The notes beneath the pieces were generated by a model. It ran no database searches, had not been told where the DNA came from, and saw only the letters and a list, made by a program, of their open reading frames with translations. 64,000 nt of DNA. Source: Pseudoxanthomonas sp. F37. Its GTDB lineage: Bacteria > Pseudomonadota > Gammaproteobacteria > Xanthomonadales > Xanthomonadaceae. The translations under genes were made by a program, and so were the position numbers. The stretch is taken from the NCBI RefSeq assembly GCF_022965755.1, contig NZ_CP095187.1, positions 3,757,001 through 3,821,000 on the forward strand, given 5' to 3'. Of this stretch, positions 36,168 to 44,781 are shown piece by piece; position 1 is the stretch's first letter, and each line of letters begins with the position of its first letter.

Positions 36168-37412
36168 TCAGCCGCCCGTCGGATCGGCGAGCCGGTCCAG
36201 GCGGATGCGGTTGGCGAACAGCGAAAACGCCAGCACGCCGGCCAGGCCGTTGGCGCGGCTGACCCAGCGCGGCAGCCAGCGCGGCGGGGCCAGCACGCCG
36301 TCCTCGAACAGGGGCTCGAAGGCGGCAACGTCCTCCAGCGTCATCTTGCCGGCGAACAACCGCCGGCACAGCCGCAACCGGTCCTGCTGCAGCGAGCGGC
36401 GGAAGAAGGTGTGCACGCCGATCAGGCCGCGCAGGTACACCGTGTCCTTGGTGAAGGCCGCCCCGCCGGTGGTGGGCACGCCGCGGAACACCCGCTGCGC
36501 CGAGGAGAAGCTTTCCGCCTGGCTCTGCCCCGCACCGCGGAAATAGTCGAAGACCTGGATGAAGTCGGCGCCGGCCAGGGCCATGGCCACCGCCTCGATG
36601 CGCAGGCTGATGCGCTTCATGCGCTCGATGTCGATGCTGCCGGTGATCTGTTCGGCGAAGGTCGCCAGGCCCTCCTGGGTGACGGTCACCCGCGGCGAAG
36701 CCAGCGCCAGGCTGGGCAGCACCGTCTGCTCGCGCCCGTTCAAGGCGGTCAGCGAATGCACCAGCGCCTCGTGCTGCAGCAACTGCCGGCGGTCGTAGTC
36801 GCTGAAGGCGGCGCCGTGGCGCAGGCGGATGCGGGTGGCGCCGGCCGCCGCCTTGGCGATCAGCGTGGGGTCCAGCTCGACGGTGATGACGCGGCCGTCG
36901 AAGAACTCGTCCAGGTCCGCCTGCAACTGCAGCTGCAGGGCGGTGGCCGATACCGGGATGTGTTCTTCCGGAGCCAGCAGTTCGTGGTCCAGGTCGTTGG
37001 CGATGGCGATGAAGTGCCCGGCCGCTTCGCGCGTGGTCGGACCGTCGCCGGGCAGGCATTCCTCCGGCGTGCCGAACAGCGCCACCGAGTGCGTGGTCAC
37101 CGTCGGCGTGCCCAGCGACTCCAGCAACTGCGCGGCGGTGTCCCAGCTGTGCACCGAATCGCGCAGGTAGCATCCCAGCGGATGCGCGGGGTCCGCGGCG
37201 GCGGCGATGGCGGCCAGTTCCCGGCGCGCATCGCCGAAGTCCAGGCGCGGGTACTCGATCGCCGGCAGCGCCGGCTGGCCGCGTGCCACGCCCGCCAGGA
37301 AGCGGGTCTGGGCGTCGGCCGGCCAACTGGCCAGGCTGAGCAGCCTGATGCCGCGCACGGCCTTGACCAGGCGCTCGTCGAGCGCGGCGTGATGGGCGAT
37401 GTCGGGCTGCAT
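36168..37412 (-). CDS. DUF1704 / QEGLA-motif protein, putative metallopeptidase
   Basis: 414 residues from ATG 37412, with GGGAGGATCC just before it. It carries the motif that names the family (VTQEGLATFAEQ) and an HExxxH zinc-binding-like motif in LLQHEALVHSL. Together HExxxH and the glutamate of QEG match the active-site pattern described for the MATCAP/DUF1704 peptidases. A long alpha-helical C-terminal region follows (TKDTVYLRGLIGVHTFFR). Annotated relatives are called flavohemoglobin-expression modulators, but peptidase activity is the better-supported idea. It is divergent from gltS by about 100 bp. Confidence 0.83.
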   Translation of the reverse strand: MQPDIAHHAALDERLVKAVRGIRLLSLASWPADAQTRFLAGVARGQPALPAIEYPRLDFGDARRELAAIAAAADPAHPLGCYLRDSVHSWDTAAQLLESLGTPTVTTHSVALFGTPEECLPGDGPTTREAAGHFIAIANDLDHELLAPEEHIPVSATALQLQLQADLDEFFDGRVITVELDPTLIAKAAAGATRIRLRHGAAFSDYDRRQLLQHEALVHSLTALNGREQTVLPSLALASPRVTVTQEGLATFAEQITGSIDIERMKRISLRIEAVAMALAGADFIQVFDYFRGAGQSQAESFSSAQRVFRGVPTTGGAAFTKDTVYLRGLIGVHTFFRRSLQQDRLRLCRRLFAGKMTLEDVAAFEPLFEDGVLAPPRWLPRWVSRANGLAGVLAFSLFANRIRLDRLADPTGG

Positions 37413-37514
37413 GGATCCTCCCTGGCGCACACTGTAGCCCAGCGCATGCGGTGGCCGGCACAAGCGCCCACGCCTGGACTATGCTCGGCGCTCTTCCATC
37501 GGTGCGGGGGCGGC

Positions 37515-38717
37515 ATGCTGGAACTCGACGCGGTGCAGACGCTGGCCTTCGCCGGCCTGGCCCTCTTCCTCGGTTATGCGCTGTGCCGCGTGGTCCCGCT
37601 GTTCAACCGCTACAACCTGCCGGCGCCGGTGATCGGCGGCCTGGTGGTGGCGCTGGCCGTGCTGGTGGCGCGCAGCCGCGAGGTCACCCTGTTCACCCTG
37701 GACACCAGCCTGCAGGCGCCGCTGATGATCGCCTTCTTCACCACCATCGGCGTCAACGCCAGCGTGGCGCTGCTGCGGCTGAGCGGCCGGCAGGTGGTGG
37801 TCTTCCTGTTGCTGGCGAGCGTGTTCGCGGTGGTGCAGAACCTGCTGGGCATGGCGGTGGCGATGGGGTTCGGCCTGCACCCGCTGTTCGGCGTGCTGGC
37901 CGGCTCGACCACGCTGACCGGCGGGCCGGCGACGGGCCTGGCGTTCGCGCCGCTGTTCGAACAGGCCGGCGTGAGCGGTGCGGAATCCATCGCCGTGGCC
38001 TCGGCGATGGCCGGCATCCTGTGCGGCGGCCTGCTCGGCGGTCCCGCGGCGACCGTGCTGATCCGCCGTCACAAGCTGTATGGCGGCGTGCGCCTGGGCG
38101 CGCCGGACGAATCGGCGGCCGAACCGCTTGGCGCGCGCGATACGCCGGACTTCGCCACCCGCGAATCCAACGCGCTGAAGAGCATCGTGGTGATCCTGGT
38201 GGCGATGTGGCTGGGCGCCGGGGTCAGCGCCGGGCTGAGCGCGGCGGGCCTGACCCTGCCCGCCTACGTCGGCGCGATGATGGTGGGCGCGCTGATCCGC
38301 TACCTCGACGACCGCACCGGCTGGATCCGCCTGCCGGTGGCCACCACCGACCTGATCGGCAACGTCTGCCTGTCGCTGTTCCTGGCGGTGGCGCTGATGA
38401 ACCTCAAACTGTGGGAACTGGCCGGCCTGGCCGCGCCGCTGCTGGTCAACTTGGCGCTGCAGGTGGTGGTGGTGGCGCTGTTCTGCGGCGTGGTGTTCCG
38501 GGTGATGGGCCGCGACTACGACGCGGCGGTGATGGGCGGCGGCTTCATCGGCTTCATGCTGGGCACCACGGCCAATGCGATGGCGGTGATGCGCACCCTG
38601 GTGGAACGCTATGGCATGGCGCCGCGCGCATTCCTGGTGGCGCCGCTGGTGGGCGCGTTCTTCATCGACTTCACCAACGCGCTGATCATCACCGGGTTCA
38701 TCAATCTGTGGGATTGA
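37515..38717 (+). CDS. gltS: Sodium/glutamate symporter GltS
   Basis: 400-residue inner-membrane carrier of the ESS family importing glutamate with Na+. It has about ten hydrophobic segments in two inverted halves. The pore-loop motifs appear as AGSTTLTGGPATGLAFAP in the first half and a GGFIGFMLGTTANAMAVM segment in the second; LPAPVIGGLVVAL near the N terminus is also typical. The ATG at 37515 follows GGGGGCGGC. The gene ends shortly before a hairpin repeat shared with the convergent rsgA. Confidence 0.95.
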   Translation: MLELDAVQTLAFAGLALFLGYALCRVVPLFNRYNLPAPVIGGLVVALAVLVARSREVTLFTLDTSLQAPLMIAFFTTIGVNASVALLRLSGRQVVVFLLLASVFAVVQNLLGMAVAMGFGLHPLFGVLAGSTTLTGGPATGLAFAPLFEQAGVSGAESIAVASAMAGILCGGLLGGPAATVLIRRHKLYGGVRLGAPDESAAEPLGARDTPDFATRESNALKSIVVILVAMWLGAGVSAGLSAAGLTLPAYVGAMMVGALIRYLDDRTGWIRLPVATTDLIGNVCLSLFLAVALMNLKLWELAGLAAPLLVNLALQVVVVALFCGVVFRVMGRDYDAAVMGGGFIGFMLGTTANAMAVMRTLVERYGMAPRAFLVAPLVGAFFIDFTNALIITGFINLWD

Positions 38718-38757
38718 TCGATCCCTGGAGTTGAACGAGCGTTGATACTCATCGACC

Positions 38758-38783
38758 GTCATCCCGGCGAAGGCCGGGATGAC
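38758..38783. repeat. GTCATCCCGGC hairpin repeat, possible bidirectional terminator
   Basis: Arms GTCATCCCGGC and GCCGGGATGAC are perfect 11-bp inverted repeats around GAAG. It lies between the convergent gltS and rsgA. The same family, as GTCATCCCAGCG..., occurs repeatedly in the array at 47091-48190. Confidence 0.75.
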
Positions 38784-38798
38784 GATAGGGGCATACGG

Positions 38799-39923
38799 CT
38801 AGCGCTTGCCGTATTTGTCGGCCAGCCGCTTGTTCAACGCCTTGTTCTGCACTTTCGCATTGGCCTTGTCGGCCAGGCGCGAGGCCAGCTTGTCGGCCGC
38901 CGCGGCGACTTCGTCGCGCAGCTTGAGGTAGTTGAGGAAGCGGCCCTCGTCCAGCTCCTCGCGCTCGATCGCCGCACGCACGGCGCAGCCCGGTTCGCGC
39001 TGGTGCGAGCAGTCGCGGAACCTGCACTGCGCCGCCAGCGCTTCGATGTCGGCGAAGCCGCCGTCGGCCAGGTCTTCCTCACCGGTGGGCTTGAGTTCGC
39101 GCATGCCGGGGGTGTCGATCAGGCAGGCGCCAGCGGGCAGCGGAATGAGCGCGCGGAACGTGGTGGTGTGGCGCCCGCGCGAGTCGCTTTCGCGGACTTC
39201 GCCGGTCTTCATGCGCTCGTCGCCGAGCAGGGTGTTGGTCAGCGTGGACTTGCCCGCGCCCGACGACCCCACCAGCACCACCGTATGGCCCGGTTCCAGC
39301 CACGGGGCCAGCTGCGCGACGCTGCCGGCATCCTTCGCATTGACGGTGAACACCGGCACGCCCTGCGCGGTGAGGTCGGCCAGCACCTCCACCGCGTCCT
39401 CGGCGTATTCGGTGCGGTCGGCCTTGGTCAGCACCACCACCGGCTGCGCGCCGCCGCCACCGACCAGCAGCAGGTAGCGCTCGATGCGGCGCGGATTGAA
39501 GTCCGCGTCCAGGCCGCAGACGATGAACACCGTATCCACGTTCGCGGCGATCACCTGCTGGTGGTAGTGCTCGCCGGCCGCCCCGCGCTTGATCCCGGTA
39601 TGGCGCGGCAGCAGCGCCACGATGCGCGGGCGCCGGGAGGCGGCGCCCTCCAGCAGCACCCAGTCGCCGACGGCGGGGCGTTCGTGGGCGGGGAACCGCG
39701 GACGCTGCCATTCGGGAAGCGACTCGGCCTTGACGCCCACGCCCGGCGCATCGGCCACCACGTAGCCCGAGCGGTGCTGCTCGATGACACGTGCCGGGGT
39801 GGCGCCGGGATGGGCTTCCATCGCGGCCCGCCAGGCGCTGTCCTCCGGTTTCCCCGTGTAAGGCCAGCCGATCGACCGCAGAAGGGTGACGTCGGGCACG
39901 CTGGGGACGGGGGTTTCGGGCAT
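38799..39923 (-). CDS. rsgA: Ribosome small subunit-dependent GTPase A (RsgA)
   Basis: Circularly permuted GTPase that assists late 30S subunit maturation. About 374 residues from ATG 39923 (ATG 39932 is an equal alternative; neither has a strong ribosome binding site). Order: OB-fold (ERPAVGDWVLLEG), permuted G domain with G4 VLTKADR, G1 GSSGAGKST, G2 region with TTTFRAL and G3 DTPGM, then the zinc finger CRFRDCSHQREPGC. A lysine-rich tail follows (ADKANAKVQNKALNKRLADK), suited to rRNA contact. Confidence 0.95.
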   Translation of the reverse strand: MPETPVPSVPDVTLLRSIGWPYTGKPEDSAWRAAMEAHPGATPARVIEQHRSGYVVADAPGVGVKAESLPEWQRPRFPAHERPAVGDWVLLEGAASRRPRIVALLPRHTGIKRGAAGEHYHQQVIAANVDTVFIVCGLDADFNPRRIERYLLLVGGGGAQPVVVLTKADRTEYAEDAVEVLADLTAQGVPVFTVNAKDAGSVAQLAPWLEPGHTVVLVGSSGAGKSTLTNTLLGDERMKTGEVRESDSRGRHTTTFRALIPLPAGACLIDTPGMRELKPTGEEDLADGGFADIEALAAQCRFRDCSHQREPGCAVRAAIEREELDEGRFLNYLKLRDEVAAAADKLASRLADKANAKVQNKALNKRLADKYGKR

Positions 39924-40024
39924 GGCGCGCATTCTAGACGGCCCCTGAAGCCGACGGGGCCGGACGGCCCAAATATCCGCTAAGCTGGCCCTCCCCAACT
40001 CATTCGCCCCTCCGCGGTTCCGCC

Positions 40025-41305
40025 ATGCCCACCCCGCCCGTCAAACCGCTCGCCACGCGCGAACGCCTGTCCGAAGTCCGCTACGAGATCCGGGGCGAAC
40101 TGGCACGGCGAGCCCGCGAGCTGGAGGCCCAGGGGCAGAAGCTGATCAAGCTGAACATCGGCAACCCGGGCGCCTTCGGTTTCCGCGCGCCGGAGCACCT
40201 GCAGCGCGCGATCGCCGACGACATGGGCCGCACCGATCCGTACACCCACCAGCAGGGCCTGCCCGCCGCACGCGACGCCATCGCCGCGGTGTATGCCCGG
40301 CGCGGCACGCCGGATGCGCACCCGGACCGCGTGTTCGTCGGCAACGGCGTGTCGGAACTGATCGACCTGTCGCTGCGGGCACTGCTCAACCCCGGCGACG
40401 AAGTGCTGGTGCCCTCGCCCGACTATCCGTTGTGGTCGGCCGCCACCATCCTCAACGATGGCCGCCCGGTGTATTACCGCTGCGATCCGGACAACGATTT
40501 CCTGCCCGATCCGGTCGAGATCGAGCAGCTGGTCAGCTCGCGCACCCGCGCCATCGTGCTGATCAACCCCAACAACCCCACCGGCGCGACGTATCCGCGC
40601 GAGCTGCTGGAGCGCATCGTCGCCATCGCGGCCAAGCACCGCCTGCTGCTGATGGTCGACGAGATCTACGACCAGGTGCTGTACGACGGCGCGGGCTTCG
40701 TGCCGGTGGCGCCGCTGGCCGGCGACGTGCCCTGCATCACCTTCAGCGGCCTGAGCAAGGTGCACCGCGCCTGCGGGTGGCGCGTGGGCTGGGCCGTGGT
40801 GTCCGGCCACGGCGACGTGGTGCGCGACTTCCTGCACGCGATGGACCTGCTCAGCGCGCTGCGCCTGTGCGCCAACGTGCCCGGCCAGTACGCCATCGAG
40901 GCGGCGGTCAACGGCCCGGATACGATCAGTGCCTTGTGCGCGCCGGGCGGACGCCTGTACGAGACCCGCCGCGCGGTGATCGAGGCCTGCGAGGCCAGCA
41001 CCCACCTGGCGCTGGTGAACCCGGCCGGCGCGCTGTACGCGTTCCCGTCCGTCGTCGGCGATGCCGCCAAGGGCTTCGACGACCACACGTTCGCGCTGGA
41101 ACTGATGGAGACCGAAGGCGTGCTGGTCGTGCCGGGCTCCAGCTTCAACGTGCCCTACCGCCACCACTTCCGCGTCACCCTGTTGCCCGATGCGGCCACC
41201 ATGCGCGAAGTCTTCGCCCGCATCGACCGGGCCCTGACGCGCCGCGCGGAAGCGGCCACCAAGGTGGTGCCGATCAAGGGCAAGCCGCGGCCGGCGGCGG
41301 CGTAA
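40025..41305 (+). CDS. alaA: Alanine-synthesising aminotransferase AlaA (class I/II, PLP)
   Basis: 426 residues, cytoplasmic, glutamate-pyruvate aminotransferase type. Conserved features are LNIGNPGAFGFRAPEHL, SPDYPLWSAAT, INPNNPTGATYPRELLE, the aspartate in VDEIYDQVLYDG, the PLP lysine in FSGLSKVHRACGWRVGW and the substrate arginine in HHFRVTLLPD. Similarity is stronger to the AlaA/YfbQ group than to aspartate aminotransferases. It is divergent from rsgA with about 100 bp between them and is followed by a REP-like pair. Confidence 0.92.
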   Translation: MPTPPVKPLATRERLSEVRYEIRGELARRARELEAQGQKLIKLNIGNPGAFGFRAPEHLQRAIADDMGRTDPYTHQQGLPAARDAIAAVYARRGTPDAHPDRVFVGNGVSELIDLSLRALLNPGDEVLVPSPDYPLWSAATILNDGRPVYYRCDPDNDFLPDPVEIEQLVSSRTRAIVLINPNNPTGATYPRELLERIVAIAAKHRLLLMVDEIYDQVLYDGAGFVPVAPLAGDVPCITFSGLSKVHRACGWRVGWAVVSGHGDVVRDFLHAMDLLSALRLCANVPGQYAIEAAVNGPDTISALCAPGGRLYETRRAVIEACEASTHLALVNPAGALYAFPSVVGDAAKGFDDHTFALELMETEGVLVVPGSSFNVPYRHHFRVTLLPDAATMREVFARIDRALTRRAEAATKVVPIKGKPRPAAA

Positions 41306-41317
41306 GCCGGATGGCAT

Positions 41318-41388
41318 GTGGGGGAGCGACGCAAGTCGCGAAGCGTTTTCCAATGGGCCTATCGCGACTGACGTCGCTCCCACCTACA
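41318..41388. repeat. REP-like inverted pair (GTCGCGA family)
   Basis: Left copy GGGGAGCGACGCAAGTCGCG (41321-41340) and right copy TCGCGACTGACGTCGCTCCC (41362-41381) are inverted relatives of each other around a short spacer, and of the pair at 27415-27497. The stem-loop lies between alaA and the SGNH gene. Confidence 0.7.
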
Positions 41389-41400
41389 GGGTAGGCATCA

Positions 41401-42048
41401 ATGACCACGATCTCCGCCCCGCATACCACCGCCCTCACCACCGAACTGCGCTACCTCGCGCTGGGCGATTCCTACACCATCGGCGAGGCGGTGGACGACG
41501 CCGGCCGCTGGCCCCTGCAACTGGCCCGCCTGCTGCGGCAGGAGGGCGTGCTGCTCGGCGACCCGCGCATCATCGCCACCACCGGCTGGACCACCGACGA
41601 ACTGGATGCCGCCATCACCGCCGCCGAACCGCTGGGCCAGTACGACTTCGTCACCCTGCTGATCGGCGTGAACAACCAGTACCGCGGCCGCGACGTGGAG
41701 GAATACCGCACGCAGTTCGCCGCACTGTTGTGGCGCGCCATCGGCCTGGCGGGCAACCGGCCCGGACGGGTGCTGGTGCTGTCGATTCCCGACTGGGGCG
41801 TGACCCCGTTCGGGGCGCAGTCCGGCCGCGATGTCGCACAGGTCGCACGCGAACTGGATGCCTACAACCTGGCGGCGCGCCAGGCCTGCACGCAACGCGG
41901 CGTGGCCTTCGTCGACATCACCTCAGTCAGTCGGGCGCAGGGTGCCCAGCCCGGGATGGTGGCCGATGACGGCCTGCATCCGTCCGCCGCGATGTACGCC
42001 GAGTGGACGCGACTCGCGTTTCCGGTGGCCCATCACCTGCTGGCGTAG
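41401..42048 (+). CDS. SGNH/GDSL-family hydrolase
   Basis: 215 residues without signal peptide, so probably cytoplasmic. Block I has the nucleophile serine in LALGDSYTIGE, block III the asparagine in LLIGVNNQYRG and block V the Asp-His pair in DDGLHPSAAMYAEW. These make a complete SGNH esterase/lipase active site. It follows alaA after a REP-like element, so co-transcription is uncertain. The ester substrate is unknown. Confidence 0.9.
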   Translation: MTTISAPHTTALTTELRYLALGDSYTIGEAVDDAGRWPLQLARLLRQEGVLLGDPRIIATTGWTTDELDAAITAAEPLGQYDFVTLLIGVNNQYRGRDVEEYRTQFAALLWRAIGLAGNRPGRVLVLSIPDWGVTPFGAQSGRDVAQVARELDAYNLAARQACTQRGVAFVDITSVSRAQGAQPGMVADDGLHPSAAMYAEWTRLAFPVAHHLLA

Positions 42049-42106
42049 CGTGCGCTGCGCGCACCACCCATGAATCCGTCAGCGCGCGTCGTGCGCATGG
42101 CGCAGG

Positions 42107-42919
42107 CTACGCGGCGGCGATGGCCGCCAGCGGCGCCGCATCCGACTCCGGCAGCACCGTGCGATAACCCTGTGCGTCCAGCCACGCCAGCAGCTGTGCC
42201 AGGATCGCCACGTTGTGCCCGTGCGCCGCGCCCTCATGCAGCAGCACGATGGCGCCGGGCGCGATGCCGCGGGTGATGCGCGCCAGCACCTGGTCGGGCC
42301 GGCAGTCCACGCCGTCGAAGCCGCGCGCGCTCCAGGCCACGCGCGCCAGACCGTGCCGTTTCAGCGACAGCCCCACGAACGGGTTGGTCATGCCCACCAC
42401 GCTGCGGTACCAGCGCGGCGTCTGCCCGGTGATCGCGGTGAGGATGGACTGCGTGCGGCCGATCTGGTCTTCCATGGCGGCCGGACCCAGCCGCCAGAAG
42501 CGCGTATCGGGGTGATCGGCGCTGTGGTTGCCGATGCCATGGCCGCGGTCGCGGATGGCCTGGACCCGCGCCGGATGCGCCCGGGCCCGTTCGCCCACCA
42601 GGAAGAACGTGGCCCGGGCCCGGTGGCGGTCCAGCAACTCCAGCATCGCGGCGGTCTCGTCAGAGGGCCCGTCGTCGATGGTCAGCCAGACCACCCGCTC
42701 GGCCGTCGGCAACCGCGACAGGGCCGGGCAGAACAGGGTGGCGCGCGGATGCAGCGTGGCCGCGACCACCAGCAGGTGGGTGGCCACCATCACCGGCAGG
42801 CCGATCTGCCAGCCGAACCGCCACCACAGGCAGGCCACGCCCACTTGCGAGAGCACCAGCAGGCCCAATATCAGGCCGGGACGGCGCGGCGGACGATGCA
42901 GTGTTCCTGTCGTGCTCAT
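42107..42919 (-). CDS. Membrane-anchored polysaccharide deacetylase family protein
   Basis: About 270 residues from ATG 42919 (an ATG five codons earlier at 42934 is possible). Two hydrophobic segments near the N terminus (LILGLLVLSQVGVACLWW and GLPVMVATHLLVVAATL) anchor it. The NodB domain then has WLTIDDGPSDET, the metal pair in GNHSADHPDTRFW and the C-terminal LLHEGAAHGHN. Predicted to deacetylate a cell-envelope glycan on the periplasmic face. It is divergent from grxD. Confidence 0.87.
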   Translation of the reverse strand: MSTTGTLHRPPRRPGLILGLLVLSQVGVACLWWRFGWQIGLPVMVATHLLVVAATLHPRATLFCPALSRLPTAERVVWLTIDDGPSDETAAMLELLDRHRARATFFLVGERARAHPARVQAIRDRGHGIGNHSADHPDTRFWRLGPAAMEDQIGRTQSILTAITGQTPRWYRSVVGMTNPFVGLSLKRHGLARVAWSARGFDGVDCRPDQVLARITRGIAPGAIVLLHEGAAHGHNVAILAQLLAWLDAQGYRTVLPESDAAPLAAIAAA

Positions 42920-42973
42920 GCCCCATGATGCCATGGGGCGTAGAATTCCCCTCCCGCTGACCGGTACCCGTCC

Positions 42974-43903
42974 ATGTCCCTCGATCCCGCCCTGCGCTCG
43001 CGCATCGAATCCCTCCTGCAATCCAACCGCGTGGTGCTGTTCATGAAGGGCCAGCCGGCCATGCCGCAGTGCGGCTTCTCGGCCAAGGCGGTGGGCGCGC
43101 TGTCGGCACTGGGCGTGGACTACGCGCACGTCAACGTGCTGGCAGACCAGGAGATCCGCGAGGGCATCAAGGTCTACGGCGACTGGCCGACCATCCCGCA
43201 GCTGTACATCGACGGCGAACTCGTCGGCGGCAGCGACATCATCGAGCAGATGACCAACTCCGGCGAGCTGGCCACGCTGCTGGGCCTGGAAGCGCCGGAC
43301 CGCACGCCGCCGGCGATCACCATCACCCCGGCCGCCGCCGAGATGCTGCAGAACGCGGTGGCCGACGCCGGCCCGGGCGCGGCGCTGGCGCTGTCGATCA
43401 ATGCGCAGTTCCAGCCGAACTTCCAGCTGGCGCAGTTCGACGCCAACGCCATCGCCAGCGAATCCAACGGCGTGCGCGTGCAGTTCGACCTGGCCAGCGC
43501 GCGCCGCGCCGACGGCATCACCATCGACTGGGTGGACGACATCCGCGGCAAGGGCCTGGCGATCGACAACCCGAACGCGCCCCGTCCCGTGCAGGCGCTG
43601 TCGCCGATGGACGCCGACGCCAAGGTGCGCGCCAGCGAAGTGCTGCTGGTGGACGTGCGCCCGGCCGACGAGCGCGCCATCGCCTCGGTCAAGCTGCCGT
43701 TCAAGACCTTCGACGGCAACGGCCGCGCCGAACTGGAAGCGCTGCCGAAGGACACGGCCCTGGCCTTCCTGTGCCGCAGCGGCGGCCGCAGCCAGCAGGC
43801 GGCGGAAGAGTTCCGCGCACTCGGCTTCTCGAACGTCTACAACATCACCGGCGGCATCAACGCCTGGGCCGACGACGTGGACGGTACGCTCGGCAAGTAC
43901 TGA
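42974..43903 (+). CDS. grxD: Monothiol glutaredoxin / A-type carrier-like / rhodanese fusion
   Basis: 309 residues in three parts. Residues 1-107 are a monothiol glutaredoxin (Cys33 in PQCGFS, WPTIPQLYIDGELVGGSDI), which binds and passes on Fe-S clusters. Residues about 113-203 look like an A-type (IscA/ErpA) carrier domain: ITITPAAAEMLQNAVADAG, ESNGVRVQFD, then ITIDWVDDIRGKGLAIDNPN. However, all three cluster-binding cysteines are absent. Residues about 220-309 are a rhodanese domain with catalytic Cys267 in FLCRSGGRSQQ. The protein probably serves Fe-S trafficking; the middle domain may only be structural. Confidence 0.88.
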   Translation: MSLDPALRSRIESLLQSNRVVLFMKGQPAMPQCGFSAKAVGALSALGVDYAHVNVLADQEIREGIKVYGDWPTIPQLYIDGELVGGSDIIEQMTNSGELATLLGLEAPDRTPPAITITPAAAEMLQNAVADAGPGAALALSINAQFQPNFQLAQFDANAIASESNGVRVQFDLASARRADGITIDWVDDIRGKGLAIDNPNAPRPVQALSPMDADAKVRASEVLLVDVRPADERAIASVKLPFKTFDGNGRAELEALPKDTALAFLCRSGGRSQQAAEEFRALGFSNVYNITGGINAWADDVDGTLGKY

Positions 43904-43930
43904 GCCGGCACCTTCCACGGGGCATACGGG

Positions 43931-43959
43931 AAAGCGGGCTTCGGCCCGTTTTCTTTTTG
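43931..43959 (+). terminator. Rho-independent terminator of grxD
   Basis: Stem CGGGC-TTCG-GCCCG (43935-43948) flanked by AAAG before it and TTTTCTTTTT after it, 32 bp downstream of the grxD stop codon. The UUCG-type loop and T-rich tail are classic. Confidence 0.92.
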
Positions 43960-43972
43960 CACCTGTTCAAGA

Positions 43973-44039
43973 GCATCGCGCCCATGGGGCGCTCCTACAG
44001 AGGAACCCGCTTAGTAGGAGCGCCCCATGGGCGCGATGC
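43973..44039. repeat. Long inverted repeat (CGCCCATGGGGCG family)
   Basis: Two perfect 26-bp inverted arms (43973-43998 and 44014-44039), each containing GCGCCCATGGGGCGCTCCTA or its complement, enclose a 15-bp loop. The same element recurs at 44690-44765 with the arms in the opposite order, so both flank the DUF924 gene. Confidence 0.85.
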
Positions 44040-44085
44040 CTTCGTTCACGCCCAGCGTCGCACCCCTCGGACCCACGCCGCTCGC

Positions 44086-44625
44086 CTATCCCGAGAAGCC
44101 GCCGCTGGCCAGGTAATCGCGCTCCTCCTGCGTCGACACGCGGCCCAGCGCCTCGTTGCGGTGCGGAAAGCGGCCGAAGCGCGCGATCAGGTCGTAGTGC
44201 AGCTGCGCATACCTGATGTAGTTCTCGTCACCGGTGGCCCGGAACAGGCCCAGCGAACGCTGCTGGTCGTCCAGCGCCTCGGAATGCTCGAACGGCATGT
44301 AGAAGAAGATCTTCAGCGCCGGATCGACCTGCGCGTCCAAGCCCGCCTCGACGGCCCGCGCGGCGTAGTGCCGGGCCAGGCCGTCGGTGGCATAGGAGTG
44401 CGCGCTCTGGCGGAAACAGTTGCGCGGGAACTGGTCCAGCAGCAGTACCAGCGCCAGCGCGCCGTCGGCATCGCCCATCCACCCTTCGAGTTCCCGCCGC
44501 GCCGCGCGGAAGTGCAGGCCGCGGAAGCGCTGGTCGAACTCGGCGTCGAACGCATCGTCGTTGGCGAACCACTTCTCGTAGCCGGCGTTCTTCCAGAAGG
44601 CGATGACGTCGCTGCTGTTGTCCAT
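44086..44625 (-). CDS. DUF924 family protein
   Basis: 179 residues from ATG 44625, preceded by GGAGAAGA. The family pattern is clear: VIAFWKNAGYEKWFANDDAF, then ALALVLLLDQFPRNCFRQSA and FFYMPFEHSEALDDQQRS. HYDLIARFGRFPHRNEALGR near the C terminus is the most conserved block. The protein is all-helical (TPR-like) and cytoplasmic; no function is established. It is bracketed by two copies of a long inverted repeat. Confidence 0.88.
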   Translation of the reverse strand: MDNSSDVIAFWKNAGYEKWFANDDAFDAEFDQRFRGLHFRAARRELEGWMGDADGALALVLLLDQFPRNCFRQSAHSYATDGLARHYAARAVEAGLDAQVDPALKIFFYMPFEHSEALDDQQRSLGLFRATGDENYIRYAQLHYDLIARFGRFPHRNEALGRVSTQEERDYLASGGFSG

Positions 44626-44689
44626 GTTCTTCTCCTGTGGAGACTGCGCCGGATACACCTCGATGCACCGGGGCGTTGCCCAACATCAT

Positions 44690-44765
44690 GTAGGAGCGCC
44701 CCATGGGCGCGATGCTCTGCTTCTCGAATATCGACAACGGCATCGCGCCCATGGGGCGCTCGTAC
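44690..44765. repeat. Second copy of the CGCCCATGGGGCG inverted repeat
   Basis: Arms at 44690-44715 and 44740-44765 (26 bp each, one mismatch) around a 24-bp loop. Each arm equals an arm of the element at 43973-44039. It lies between the DUF924 gene and amn. Confidence 0.85.
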
Positions 44766-44781
44766 AGGTGGTGATGGCGGC

